The notes under the pieces are model-generated. The model saw nothing but the letters and a program-made list of their open reading frames with translations. It was not told where the DNA came from and did no database searches. From Collinsella sp. (GTDB taxonomy: Bacteria; Actinomycetota; Coriobacteriia; Coriobacteriales; Coriobacteriaceae), in NCBI GenBank assembly GCA_019414245.1, contig DXMK01000014.1, forward strand, positions 1-53,052: a stretch of 53,052 nt of DNA, written 5' to 3'. Shown piece after piece: positions 8,059 to 16,728 of the stretch. Within the stretch, counting starts at the first letter, position 1, and each line of letters starts with the position of its first letter. Made by a program: the position numbers and the translations under genes.

Positions 8059-9198
8059 TTACTGCACATCAAACTCCACGCGATCGAGCTCGGGCACATT
8101 GAGGTCGATGAGCTTGCGGGCTACACGGCGGTCGTGTGCCCCAAGCGTCTCGCTTGTCGTCACGTGGGCGACAACCTCGCGCTCGACAAGGCCCTCCTCC
8201 TCGCCTTCGGTGGCCGAGGTCTCGACGGCAACGGTGTAATCCTTAAAGCCCGGCAGCACCGCGGCAAGCTCGCGCGTGGTTTCGGTGACGCCGTAGCCGT
8301 CCTGCACGCCGGCCTGTGCCGAGCCAATGGACCCCGCGGTCATGACGATGCAGGGGATGGCAAAGATCACCGTACCCACGATGATGCGGCGGCGCACCTT
8401 GTGTGACAGCTCATCGACCTCGGCATTTTCCTCGGCGGTCACAATGCCGTCGCCGTTGAGGTCGCGCTTGAGCGGCACGCGCAAAAGAAGTAGTACGGCT
8501 TCGGCCGCCAGCGCGATAAAGACGACGTTGATGCCAAACTCGTAGAGGGCCGAGAGAAACAGCGACCCGCTCGCGATGGCGATGCCATAGCCCGCCGCGC
8601 ACAGGGGCGGCATGAGCGCGGTCGCCACGGCCACGCCGGCGATGAGCGTGGCGGGTTCCTGGTCGCGCGAGTTGCCCAGTCCGCCCGCAAAGCCGCCCGC
8701 GAGCGCGACGGCAAGGTCCCACACAGTCGGTGTCGAGTTGTCGATGATGGCGGCCGTGGTGGTGCCAAGGGGCGAGAGCTTAAAGTACAGCGTGGACGTG
8801 ATTAGACAAAAGACCATCTGCAGCGCGAGGCCGGCAATTGCCTCGACGGCAATCTCGCGGTCGAGCGTGGCGATGCCGTATGCCATGGCAAGGACCGAGC
8901 CCATGAGCGGACAGATGAGCATGGCGCCCACGATGGCAATGTCCGAGTCGATATCGAGGCCGATGCTCGCGATCAACATGGCAATGATCAGGATGCATAA
9001 GTGCGAGCCAGTCAGGCGCGCCCCGTTTACAAAGCGCTTGCGAATCACGTGATAGGGCGCGCGTCCCTCGCGTATGTTGAACGCCTGCTTAAGGAAACGG
9101 GTGGCATTCTCCATGGCCTCGCTGTGTGCAGGGCGTATACCGTGACGACGATGATGACGCTCGCGCAGCCGCTTGATCTGTTGTTTGTCGAGTTCCAT
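8059..9198 (-). CDS. DUF389-family integral membrane protein
   Basis: 379 residues on the minus strand; the start at 9198 is preceded (in gene direction) by GAGGTAAG. A charged N-terminus (residues 1-60) leads into several membrane segments with the family's typical core: SHLCILIIAMLIASIGLDID, then VGAMLICPLMGSVLAMAYG, then Gly/Ala-rich helices including LAGGFAGGLG and VATALMPPLCAAGYGIA. A cytoplasmic charged segment rich in Glu and Asp (about residues 250-275) precedes one more helix and a roughly 85-residue hydrophilic tail. DUF389 proteins are widespread and have no established substrate. It is transcribed alone, with the OPT transporter gene upstream ending behind its own terminator. Confidence 0.85.
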   Translation of the reverse strand: MELDKQQIKRLRERHHRRHGIRPAHSEAMENATRFLKQAFNIREGRAPYHVIRKRFVNGARLTGSHLCILIIAMLIASIGLDIDSDIAIVGAMLICPLMGSVLAMAYGIATLDREIAVEAIAGLALQMVFCLITSTLYFKLSPLGTTTAAIIDNSTPTVWDLAVALAGGFAGGLGNSRDQEPATLIAGVAVATALMPPLCAAGYGIAIASGSLFLSALYEFGINVVFIALAAEAVLLLLRVPLKRDLNGDGIVTAEENAEVDELSHKVRRRIIVGTVIFAIPCIVMTAGSIGSAQAGVQDGYGVTETTRELAAVLPGFKDYTVAVETSATEGEEEGLVEREVVAHVTTSETLGAHDRRVARKLIDLNVPELDRVEFDVQ

Positions 9199-9350
9199 GC
9201 TTACCTCGTTTAGCTTCTGAGCCGCTTCTTGCGTCTGTCGTCTTTACTCTACACCGCGTTAGGCGAGGTGTCAGACAAGGTTTGTTGACCTGGAAGTCAG
9301 GACAATCGACATGGCTAAAACGCCGTGAGGATCATAAGAGTCAAATAGAC

Positions 9351-9388
9351 AAAAAAGCGCGGGGCCGGTTTGATTCCGACCCCGCGCT
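9351..9388 (-). terminator. Rho-independent terminator of the OPT transporter gene
   Basis: Read on the minus strand, AGCGCGGGG pairs with CCCCGCGCT around a loop near 9365-9379 and is followed by six T residues (the A-run at 9351-9356). It lies just after the transporter stop codon at 9414. Confidence 0.88.
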
Positions 9389-9413
9389 CTGCGCTGGTGC
9401 GTTGTTGTTCGGC

Positions 9414-11117
9414 CTACCCCAGCAGGCTCAGACCAACAGAGACAAACGCCAGGATAACGCCGACGATGGACTCGCCGCCGAGCAGACCGCTGGCGACGAC
9501 CAGGCCCTGCTCCTGGAAGGCGGCATCCTTGGAGGCCTTCTCCTCGTCCGAAAGACCGGCAGCGGCGTCGCGGCGTGCGGCCCACTTGTCGTAGGCGAGC
9601 TTGGCGCAGGAGCCCAAGAAGGCCGTGAGCGACATGTAGAACGGCAGGTACACGCCCAGGCCGATCATCATGGCCGGAATGCCGAGCCAGTACATGACGA
9701 TGCCGGCGATAAAGCCGCCTGCGAACCACGGCACGCTCGGGATGCCCGAGACCATGGTGGCGACGACGCTTGCCTGCGCGGCCACAAAGCTCTTGTCGGG
9801 GCCGAAAGCATCCGGACCATAGGCGGTGACAAGCGCGACCATGACGGCAGCGGCGACCAGGGCGCCCACGATGCCGCCGATGGCCTGGCCGATCCACTGC
9901 GCACGCGGATTGGTGCCCAGCACGGCGCCGGCCTTAAAGTCGTTCATGACGTCGCCCGCAAGGCCGCATGCCACGGCCACGATGCCGGCGATAAAGAACA
10001 GCTTGACCTGGGCGATCTGTGCGAAGGCAGCCACGATGAGCATGACGATGAGGCCGAAGATCTCCATGGGGTCGATGCCCGTCTGGCCGCAGCTCTGCGC
10101 GCTCATGATGGTGGTGACAAAGGTGAACAGCGTGACGATGACGGCCGGGACGGGGCCAAGGTCGAGCGCGATGGCGACGATCACGGCGATGGCGGCAGTA
10201 CCCAGGCCGATGATGCCGGCGTCGAGCTTAAGCGAGCCCGAGATGAGCGACTGCTCGTCGGTGTCGCTGGAGCTGTCGGCGGCGAGGCCGCGGGCGATGC
10301 CGGCGACCTGCGGCAGGATGTCCTTGAGGACGACGGCGACGCCAAAGCCCATCATGAGACCCATGCCGAGCGATTTGACGATGCCCTGCGCAGTCACAAC
10401 GTCGAATAGACCGGCAGCGGTGCCGCCCACGATGATGCCAAAGTTACCTAGCAGCGCGCCGGCAAACCAGAAGGCAACCGGGGCGAAGCCAACCAAAAAG
10501 CCGATGGAGAGCAGCATGGGCGAGTTATAGATGGCAAAGGTCACGCCGGGGATATTGAGCGTGCACAGCATGCTGGGCACCACGCCCAGAGCGTCGCGAA
10601 GCACGCTGTAGATGCCTGCGATGGCCATGGAGCCAAAGAGCTGCTTGCCGGTCTTGCCGCCGGCCTCGGTGGCGCGCAGTGTCTGAGCTGCGGCATTGCC
10701 GGTGGGAAACTCCAGCGCGGCGTCCACGATAAAGTGGCGGTGGATGAGCGCGGTGGCCAGCAGGCCCAAGATGGTGCCGGCGAGTGCCACGATAAACATG
10801 TCGAGCCAGCTGATCTGGTCGGCATAGCCCAGCATCCAGGCGCCCGGGATGGTAAACGCCAGGCCGCCGGCGACCATGGCGCCCGCGGACATGATGGTGT
10901 GGGTGACGTTGGCCTCGTTGAGGCTGGCGTCACCCATGAGCTTCAGGAAGAACAGCGAGATGACGGCAGCGAAAATAATCGGCCAGGGGAGTGCACCCAT
11001 CTTGAGGGCCGTGTAGGCCGAGCTTGCCGTGATGATCACGCAGCCAAGGACGCCGATGACGACGCCGCGCAGCGTGAGTTGCCCGCGCATCGAAGCGCGG
11101 TTCGAGGGATTGCTCAT
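9414..11117 (-). CDS. OPT/YSL-family oligopeptide or metal-chelate transporter
   Basis: 567 residues, almost wholly hydrophobic, with an estimated 13-15 membrane helices. The start at 11117 follows AAGGAG in gene direction. Family hallmarks are the N-terminal TLRGVVIGVLGCVIITASSA followed by YTALKMG, and the mid-region LEFPTGNAAAQTLRA, FKAGAVLGTNPRAQWIGQ and later FAGGFIAGIVMYW. Bacterial OPT/YSL members take up small peptides or iron-chelate-type compounds by proton coupling; substrate cannot be deduced here. The C-terminal soluble segment (WAARRDAAAGLSDEEKASKD) precedes a final helix. It appears monocistronic. Confidence 0.9.
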   Translation of the reverse strand: MSNPSNRASMRGQLTLRGVVIGVLGCVIITASSAYTALKMGALPWPIIFAAVISLFFLKLMGDASLNEANVTHTIMSAGAMVAGGLAFTIPGAWMLGYADQISWLDMFIVALAGTILGLLATALIHRHFIVDAALEFPTGNAAAQTLRATEAGGKTGKQLFGSMAIAGIYSVLRDALGVVPSMLCTLNIPGVTFAIYNSPMLLSIGFLVGFAPVAFWFAGALLGNFGIIVGGTAAGLFDVVTAQGIVKSLGMGLMMGFGVAVVLKDILPQVAGIARGLAADSSSDTDEQSLISGSLKLDAGIIGLGTAAIAVIVAIALDLGPVPAVIVTLFTFVTTIMSAQSCGQTGIDPMEIFGLIVMLIVAAFAQIAQVKLFFIAGIVAVACGLAGDVMNDFKAGAVLGTNPRAQWIGQAIGGIVGALVAAAVMVALVTAYGPDAFGPDKSFVAAQASVVATMVSGIPSVPWFAGGFIAGIVMYWLGIPAMMIGLGVYLPFYMSLTAFLGSCAKLAYDKWAARRDAAAGLSDEEKASKDAAFQEQGLVVASGLLGGESIVGVILAFVSVGLSLLG

Positions 11118-11406
11118 ATAAAACTCCTTTGCGTATATCCGCTTCCCCCGGGAGCGCCGTTACGGATACGGCGCGGGAAGTCGGGTTACCAAGGGCCGCC
11201 GCGTGAGCTCGCAAACGACCGCGCACCAGTATAGCGGCACGGCAGTTAATTTGGGACTGGGCTTTTTTAGCTATCCCAAACGAAGCCGAAGGATGATTAT
11301 TCTGGGACGGGGATTTAAAAATCATCAGGTACGCAATGATTTTTAAATCCCCGTCCCAGAATAATCATCGGGATATACTGCTGGGCAGACGAAAGGAGCG
11401 CCGACG
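11118..11406. promoter_or_regulatory. Divergent promoter region between OPT transporter and coaX
   Basis: This 289-base spacer must hold promoters for both genes. On the plus strand TATACT at 11374-11379 is a good -10 element for coaX. It lies 6 bases beyond the right arm of the giant palindrome, so any -35 element would fall inside that arm. Nothing coding is seen. Confidence 0.45.
11293..11368. repeat. Perfect 33-bp inverted repeat with 10-base loop
   Basis: Arms 11293-11325 and 11336-11368 are perfectly complementary around CAGGTACGCA. Both the arm ends (ATGATTATT) and the arm middle (GGGACGGGGATTTAAA) are included. GGGACGGGG also occurs in the arm at 28274-28282 and as single copies at 12906 (minus) and 21894. 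No T-run follows, so it does not look like an ordinary terminator. It overlaps the likely -35 region of coaX and could block transcription, or affect it as a cruciform. Confidence 0.9.
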
Positions 11407-12258
11407 ATGCTTAATGGGTGCGCATATATATTGACGGTCGACGTGGGCAACACGTTCATTCGCTTTGGCCTGTTTGCAGAGGATTCGGCCGCGGCGCAGG
11501 AATGTCCGCTTGCGACATGCGAGATCACGACGCCGTCGAGCATTACGGCCGACGAAGCGCGCATGCGACTTATGCAGGTCATGGGCGCGCTCGCCGCCGA
11601 TGCAGGTGTGCCCGGGGTGCTTGCACCCGCCGCGGCCGTGCTGAGCTGTGTAGTCCCGGCGCTCGAGCGCCCGTGGAAGGCGGCACTTTCCCGCACCTGC
11701 ACGGGGCGCGTGCTCACCGTGGGGCCGGGACTTAAGACCGGCATACCCGTGCACTACGACGATCCGGCCGAGATCGGCCCCGACCGCATCGCCGATGCCG
11801 TGGCGGCCCGCGCCGTCTACGGCTCGCCGTGCATCGTGATTGACCTGGGCACGACGACCAATATCGAGGTCATCGACGTGCACGGTACCTTTGTGGGCGG
11901 CGTTATCGCGCCAGGCCTGGCCCTCGGCGCCCGTTCGCTTTCGGCGGCAGCAGCGCGCCTACCCCAGGTTGAGCCCTCGGCGCCAACGCACGTCATCGGA
12001 CGCAACACGCGCGAGGCCATGCGCTCGGGTGTGGTTTTGGGCGAGGTAGCCCGCATCGACGGAATGCTCGACATGGTGCTTGCCGAGATGCGCGCGACCA
12101 AGGCCGCGGGAGAGGGCGATGTGCCCATCGTCATTACCGGCGACGATGCCGAGGCACTTGCGGCGCTGGTCGGCCATAGCCTGACGGTAGACGACGCGCT
12201 GACGTTGCGGGGTCTCGCCGAGCTCTACCGCATCAACCAAAAGCCCCGCTGCGCGTAG
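11407..12258 (+). CDS. coaX: Type III pantothenate kinase
   Basis: 283 residues, starting at ATG 11407 after GAAAGGAG. It phosphorylates pantothenate, the first step of coenzyme A synthesis, in the cytoplasm. The ASKHA-type phosphate motif LTVDVGNTFIRFGLF is at residues 9-23, GPDRIADAVAA in the middle and VIDLGTTTNIEVID after it, followed by GGVIAPGLALGARSL. These are the conserved blocks of CoaX, and the length is normal. It is not in an operon with other CoA genes here; the deaminase gene follows after 82 bases. Confidence 0.95.
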   Translation: MLNGCAYILTVDVGNTFIRFGLFAEDSAAAQECPLATCEITTPSSITADEARMRLMQVMGALAADAGVPGVLAPAAAVLSCVVPALERPWKAALSRTCTGRVLTVGPGLKTGIPVHYDDPAEIGPDRIADAVAARAVYGSPCIVIDLGTTTNIEVIDVHGTFVGGVIAPGLALGARSLSAAAARLPQVEPSAPTHVIGRNTREAMRSGVVLGEVARIDGMLDMVLAEMRATKAAGEGDVPIVITGDDAEALAALVGHSLTVDDALTLRGLAELYRINQKPRCA

Positions 12259-12340
12259 GGCGAGGGGCTGGTGGGATAAGCGCCCCTACCTTTCACCTGC
12301 TACAATGGGCCAAACTATTGCGATTGCGGAGGTGTCTGCC

Positions 12341-12865
12341 ATGTCGGACGATCTTCATCAAACCGCGTCGGGCAAGCGCCGCGACGTTATTAGCTGGGAC
12401 GAGTTCTTTATGAGCGTGGCCATCGCCGCGCAGCGCCGCAGCAAGGACCCCAACACGCAGGTGGGAGCGTGCATCGCCAGCACCAACCACCGCATCCTTT
12501 CGGTGGGTTACAACGGCACGCCCTCGGCGCTCAACGACGACTTTTTCCCGTGGGGTACGAGCGATGACCCGCTGCAGGACAAGCACAACTACGTGGTCCA
12601 TGCCGAGGCCAACGCCGTGCTCAACTACCGTGGCTCGCTCAAGGACCTCGAGGGTTCCACGGTTTACGTCACGCTGTTCCCGTGCCACGACTGCGCCAAG
12701 ATCCTGGCGCAGGTGGGCGTGGGCGAGGTCGTCTACCTGGACAATAAATATGCCGACACCGATGACGGCCGTATCAGCCGCCGCATTCTCGACTCCTGCG
12801 GCATCAGCTACCGCCAGGTCATCGTCGATGTCCAGATTGGTACCGGGGGACAGGCTCGGCAGTAG
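12341..12865 (+). CDS. Deoxycytidylate (dCMP) deaminase family protein
   Basis: 174 residues. It converts dCMP to dUMP for thymidylate synthesis, or acts as a ComEB-type relative. The zinc site is complete: His87-Ala-Glu89 (VVHAEANAVL) and Cys115/Cys118 (FPCHDCAKIL). ATG 12341 is chosen because GGAGGT ends 7 bases before it; an in-frame ATG at 12305 lies inside a TACAAT -10-like element and lacks a ribosome site. The N-terminal RSKDPNTQVGACI is typical of dCMP deaminases. Neighbours are unrelated, so it is likely expressed from its own promoter. Confidence 0.92.
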   Translation: MSDDLHQTASGKRRDVISWDEFFMSVAIAAQRRSKDPNTQVGACIASTNHRILSVGYNGTPSALNDDFFPWGTSDDPLQDKHNYVVHAEANAVLNYRGSLKDLEGSTVYVTLFPCHDCAKILAQVGVGEVVYLDNKYADTDDGRISRRILDSCGISYRQVIVDVQIGTGGQARQ

Positions 12866-13035
12866 CGCGTGCCAACGCCAGCTGGCGGCAAAACAGCCAA
12901 AAGAGCCCCGTCCCAAATTGACTGCTCGTGAAAGTCGTGTCCGCACGCATGGCTGGCGCCTAAGCGGGTACATGGCTGTAGTAACATAGCCCCTGTCCGC
13001 GGGCGTGCCCGCGTTATTGTGAGAAAGGAGCCCCT

Positions 13036-13314
13036 GTGGCTGTTAACGAAGAGCTGCTTAAGAAGGTTCTTGAAGAGATTCGCCCCAACCTGCAGGCCGA
13101 TGGCGGCGATATGGAGTATGTGGGCGTCGACGACGAGGGTGTTGTCAAGTTGGAGCTGCAGGGCGCCTGCGCCGGCTGCCCCATGAGCTCGCTAACCCTT
13201 TCCATGGGTATCGAGCGCATCCTGAAGGAGCATGTGCCCGGCGTTACCCGCGTTGAGCAGGTTAATGCTTCCGGCGAGACCGACGACCTGTACGACGAGT
13301 ACGCGCCGTTTTAA
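13036..13314 (+). CDS. NifU-like Fe-S cluster scaffold protein
   Basis: 92 residues, starting at GTG 13036 after GAAAGGAG. This is a stand-alone NifU C-terminal domain (NFU type), which carries and delivers Fe-S clusters in the cytoplasm. The cluster-binding Cys45-x-x-Cys48 lies in GACAGCPMSSLTL, preceded by the usual IRPNLQADGGDMEYV. The length suits a one-domain NFU protein. The last 20 residues are acidic and probably flexible. No other suf or nif gene is adjacent. Confidence 0.92.
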   Translation: MAVNEELLKKVLEEIRPNLQADGGDMEYVGVDDEGVVKLELQGACAGCPMSSLTLSMGIERILKEHVPGVTRVEQVNASGETDDLYDEYAPF

Positions 13315-13363
13315 GATGCGAAAGCTGCGGACGGCATACTCCGCATAGACGTTACGCCCAAAT

Positions 13364-13396
13364 ATGCGGCTGCGAGCGCAAGGCCCGCGGCCGCAT
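13364..13396 (+). terminator. Weak hairpin after the NifU-like gene
   Basis: ATGCGGC at 13364-13370 pairs with GCCGCAT at 13390-13396, with additional pairing inside and a TTTGTATGT tail. It lies between the NifU-like gene and the lgt ribosome site and may reduce read-through. Confidence 0.4.
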
Positions 13397-13423
13397 TTGT
13401 ATGTAGGGAGTAGGAGGGTCGAC

Positions 13424-14245
13424 ATGCTCAACGACTTCTACCATATGCTTGATCCTGTCGCGATCTCGGCGGGCCCCATCACCATCTACTGGTACGGCCT
13501 GGCCTACGTGGTCGGCGCTCTGCTCACGGCGGTCGTCATGTACCGCACACAGCGTCGCTGGGGCTTTAACATCACGATTGACGACCTGACGAGTGTCGTG
13601 GTCGGCGTGGTCTTTGGCCTTATCATTGGCGCCCGCCTGTTCTACGTCATCTTTTACGGCGACGGCTACTACTGGGCGCATCCGCTCGAAATCTTTGCCA
13701 CCAACGAAGGCGGCATGAGCTTCCATGGCGGCTTGGTGGGCGGCATCATCGGCGGCGTGCTCGTGTGCCGTATGTACAAGCTCGATGCGTGGACGTTGGC
13801 CGATCTTGCCGTCATTGGCGCTCCGCTGGCCCTGTGCCTGGGACGTTGCGCCAACTTTGTCAACGGCGAGCTGTGGGGCAAGCCGACTGATCTGCCCTGG
13901 GGCGTGATCTTTGGCGGCACCGCGGGCGACATGCCGCGCCACCCCTCCCAGCTCTACGAGGCATTCCTGGAGGGCATCGTACTCTTTTGCATCTTGCAGG
14001 TGCTCAGCCGCAAAAAACCGCTGCTGCCCCAGGGCACGTTTATGGGCGTGTTTGTGATGGGCTACGGCATCGTCCGCTTCCTGGTTGAGTTCGTGCGCGT
14101 GCCCGATGCGCAGCTGGGCTATCTGCTGGGCGGCGTCATCACCATGGGTCAGCTGCTGAGTTTGCCGCTCGTGATTGCCGGCCTGGTGCTCATCATCTTC
14201 GCCCGACACCGCAATCGCCCCCAGCGCATCTACCTCGACGTCTAA
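13424..14245 (+). CDS. lgt: Prolipoprotein diacylglyceryl transferase
   Basis: 273 residues, polytopic. It transfers diacylglycerol from phosphatidylglycerol to the lipobox cysteine of prelipoproteins in the cytoplasmic membrane. The conserved FHGGLVGGIIGG, GRCANFVNGELWG and PRHPSQLYEAFLEG segments are all present, including the invariant His and Arg regions. ATG 13424 is chosen because TAGGAGGG ends 5 bases earlier; the open frame extends upstream to 13364 but that part is hairpin sequence without a ribosome site. About seven membrane segments are visible and the length is normal. Confidence 0.95.
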   Translation: MLNDFYHMLDPVAISAGPITIYWYGLAYVVGALLTAVVMYRTQRRWGFNITIDDLTSVVVGVVFGLIIGARLFYVIFYGDGYYWAHPLEIFATNEGGMSFHGGLVGGIIGGVLVCRMYKLDAWTLADLAVIGAPLALCLGRCANFVNGELWGKPTDLPWGVIFGGTAGDMPRHPSQLYEAFLEGIVLFCILQVLSRKKPLLPQGTFMGVFVMGYGIVRFLVEFVRVPDAQLGYLLGGVITMGQLLSLPLVIAGLVLIIFARHRNRPQRIYLDV

Positions 14246-14280
14246 CCGCCACAAAGGGGACAGGCACCTTTGTGGTGGTT
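14244..14280. repeat. REP-like hairpin with GGGGACAGGCACC core
   Basis: AACCGCCACAAAGG at 14244-14257 pairs with CCTTTGTGGTGGTT at 14267-14280 with one wobble pair, loop GGACAGGCA. It starts on the last bases of the lgt stop codon. It is likely a REP-type element; it may also act as a weak terminator. Confidence 0.7.
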
Positions 14281-14306
14281 TGCTGGGCAACGATGACAGA
14301 ACCGTA

Positions 14307-14352
14307 ACGTTTTCCCAGATAAAACCTGCCAAATAAACCTGTCCCTTTTTGG
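14307..14352 (-). repeat. 46-48 bp dispersed repeat, copy A (inverted)
   Basis: Read on the minus strand this begins CCAAAAAGGGACAGGTTTAT and ends GAAAACGT. It matches copies at 19182-19228 and 45350-45397 almost base for base. It lies 27 bases before the GTG start of the next gene. Confidence 0.85.
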
Positions 14353-14379
14353 CGGGTTTCTAGAAAGGCTCTTTGGACT

Positions 14380-16563
14380 GTGAAGGATTCCGACCTCTCC
14401 ACAACGGCTGCGCGCGACGCTGCCCGCATCGTCTGGTTTAAGCGCTACCCAGCCAAGCAGACGCTCATCGCATTTTTGCTCGCGCTGTTGGCGACCACGG
14501 CGTTTTCTATCGATCCCGCGCCGGTCTCGAGCAACGCAGTCTTGGCGATTGACCCCAAAGCCTCGGGCATGCTGTACGTGTGCTACGAGGTGCTCCTCTC
14601 GTTTGCCGGCCATACCGACGCGGTCATGCTGCTTGCGCTTGCCTGCCTGCTCACGCTGCCGTTTCGCTACGTATTCTTTGGCCGCGGCGATGCTTGGCGT
14701 CCTTCGGTGATCCTTCCGTCGCTGTTCTTTGCCGTCTGCATGGTGTTTGGCCGCAGCTACGACCTCACCGATTCTGCCGAGATCGTACTCGGCGACAAGG
14801 CTCGCATCATCTGCGCCTGGATAGGCGGTGCGGGCTGGATGCTTCTGGCGATTGTGGCCTTCTATCTGGCTTTTGAGTGCCTGGATTGGCTGAGCTCCCG
14901 ACGCATCCCGTTTTCCGAGGCGCACTTTGGCCGCATATGGCGTGTGGCTCACGCCGTGCTCTCGGTCCATCCCTTTGCCGGGCCCTTCCTGGTGCTTATG
15001 ATCGCCTGGGCGCCCACGCTCATCGCTTCGCTGCCTGGCCTTTTTATGGGAGATACGGGCGCGCAGATTCGCCAGTGGTTCAACTATCCCAACGGCACGA
15101 GCGACTACCTGCGCCTACTCAACCCCAACGTGCTGCTCAACGGGCATCATCCCGTAGTGCACACGGCCATTATCGGCTCGTGCGTTCAGCTGGGGCTTTC
15201 GCTGTTCAACAGCGCTAACGCGGGCCTCATCATCTATACCTGCGCTCAATTTGTCATCACGGCTGCCTTCATGGCCTATTCCATTTCGTCGCTGCGCAAA
15301 CTGGGCGTGAGCCTGCCGGTTCGCGGTGCGATCCTGCTGTTCTTTGCGTTTATGCCCATGTTCTCTAACTATGCGGCGTTGCTCACCAAAGACGTGCTCT
15401 TTGCCGACGCGTTTTTGGTGCTGCTGGTACAGACCGTCAAGCTTGTGGCATGTGGCTTGCCCCGTCGTGATGCCAATGTCGAGCGAGCGGGCGAGAAAGC
15501 CCCCGTGCTCTTTGCGCGCCACGACTGGCTGCTGCTCGCTCTGGGCGCCATGGGTTCCACGTTCCTGCGCAACGGCGGCCTTGTGTTTCCCCTGGCGGCA
15601 TGCGTAATCGCGGCGGCGTTTTGCGTATGGGACGTGCATGTGGCTCGTCGTGCAGCCAAGCAGACTGGTGCTGCGCCTTCGGGCGCCATCCCGCGTTTCC
15701 GCTGGGTTGGCGTTCTCGCGGTGCTCGCGCTCTGCCTTGCCTCTAATATGTACTTCACCAAGGTCTTTATGCCGGCGCACGACATTACGCCCGGCTCCAA
15801 GCGCGAAATCCTCTCGATTCCGTTCCAGCAGACGGCTCGTTTCGTCCAAAAGCACGACGGCCTCAACTCGGGCGTCAACCCTACGGTTAAGGAGGACGGC
15901 ACCATCGTGGAGGCTCCTTGCGACGGCTTGGTGACCGACGAAGAGCGTGCCGTGATCGACCGTGTGCTCAAGTACGAGAATCTGGGCCGCCGCTACAACC
16001 CGGATAAGTCGGATGCCGTCAAAAATTGCTTTAACGAGTACGCCTCGCAGGAGGACATCAAGGCCTATTTTGAGGTATGGGCCCAGATGTTCAAAAAGGA
16101 TCCCGAGTGCTATATCTCGGCGCTCATCAATAACTATTACGGCTACTTTTATCCGAGTGCCCGCGATGCGTGGGTCTACAGCACGGCGCGCAGTGCCGAG
16201 ATTATGGCGCGCCCCGATAATCTCAAGTACTTCGACTTCCATCCGGTCGATAGCAAGGTTGTGCGCTGGTGCGACCACCTGATTAACCTGTATCGCGTGG
16301 CAGTACAACGCATCCCGTTTATTTCGCTCACCATGAGCTCGGCCACCTATGTGTGGATCATGATCGCCGTGGTGGTCTACCTGCTGCGTCGTCATTCATG
16401 GCGTGCGCTGGCGATCTGGGTGCCGCTGTTGGGCGTGCTCGCTGTGTGCCTGATTGGCCCGTGCAACGGCTCGACCTACATGCGCTACCTGTATCCGGCC
16501 ATCGCCTGCATGCCCTTCGCCATCGGCGCCACCGTCACCCGCAGCGACTTCCTCTGGTCCTAA
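14380..16563 (+). CDS. Large polytopic membrane protein, DUF6020-like
   Basis: 727 residues with about a dozen hydrophobic segments. The start is GTG 14380, preceded by AGAAAGG at 14362-14368. Recognisable blocks are GLFMGDTGAQIRQWFNYP, NGHHPVVHTAIIGSCVQLG and FSNYAALLTKDVLFADAF, then a large extracytoplasmic region (about residues 465-635) with SIPFQQTARFVQKHDG and YYGYFYPSARDAW, and a final helix pair around CNGSTYMRYLYP. The helix-then-large-loop layout resembles GT-C-type glycosyltransferases and related wall or polysaccharide proteins, and matches what I recall of DUF6020. Function is not established. Position next to lgt hints at an envelope role, but no operon is evident. Confidence 0.75.
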   Translation: MKDSDLSTTAARDAARIVWFKRYPAKQTLIAFLLALLATTAFSIDPAPVSSNAVLAIDPKASGMLYVCYEVLLSFAGHTDAVMLLALACLLTLPFRYVFFGRGDAWRPSVILPSLFFAVCMVFGRSYDLTDSAEIVLGDKARIICAWIGGAGWMLLAIVAFYLAFECLDWLSSRRIPFSEAHFGRIWRVAHAVLSVHPFAGPFLVLMIAWAPTLIASLPGLFMGDTGAQIRQWFNYPNGTSDYLRLLNPNVLLNGHHPVVHTAIIGSCVQLGLSLFNSANAGLIIYTCAQFVITAAFMAYSISSLRKLGVSLPVRGAILLFFAFMPMFSNYAALLTKDVLFADAFLVLLVQTVKLVACGLPRRDANVERAGEKAPVLFARHDWLLLALGAMGSTFLRNGGLVFPLAACVIAAAFCVWDVHVARRAAKQTGAAPSGAIPRFRWVGVLAVLALCLASNMYFTKVFMPAHDITPGSKREILSIPFQQTARFVQKHDGLNSGVNPTVKEDGTIVEAPCDGLVTDEERAVIDRVLKYENLGRRYNPDKSDAVKNCFNEYASQEDIKAYFEVWAQMFKKDPECYISALINNYYGYFYPSARDAWVYSTARSAEIMARPDNLKYFDFHPVDSKVVRWCDHLINLYRVAVQRIPFISLTMSSATYVWIMIAVVVYLLRRHSWRALAIWVPLLGVLAVCLIGPCNGSTYMRYLYPAIACMPFAIGATVTRSDFLWS

Positions 16564-16564
16564 C

Positions 16565-16597
16565 TTGGTGCATTGGGGTCAGGTTACTTTGCATCAA
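16565..16597. repeat. REP-like hairpin with GGGGTCAGGTTACTTTGCA core
   Basis: TTGGTGCA at 16565-16572 pairs with TGCATCAA at 16590-16597 with one wobble. It begins 2 bases after the stop codon of the DUF6020-like gene, the same placement as other REP-like hairpins in this window. Confidence 0.6.
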
Positions 16598-16728
16598 AGG
16601 GTGGCATCATCACGACGCCTTCATTTTGGGGTTTATCTCGCAGGCCAGTAGGTATATCATAACGACGTTTGTTTATATTGCCCGAGCATCTGCGCTGGGC
16701 TTTAGGTCGAAACCGATAGGAGACACGT

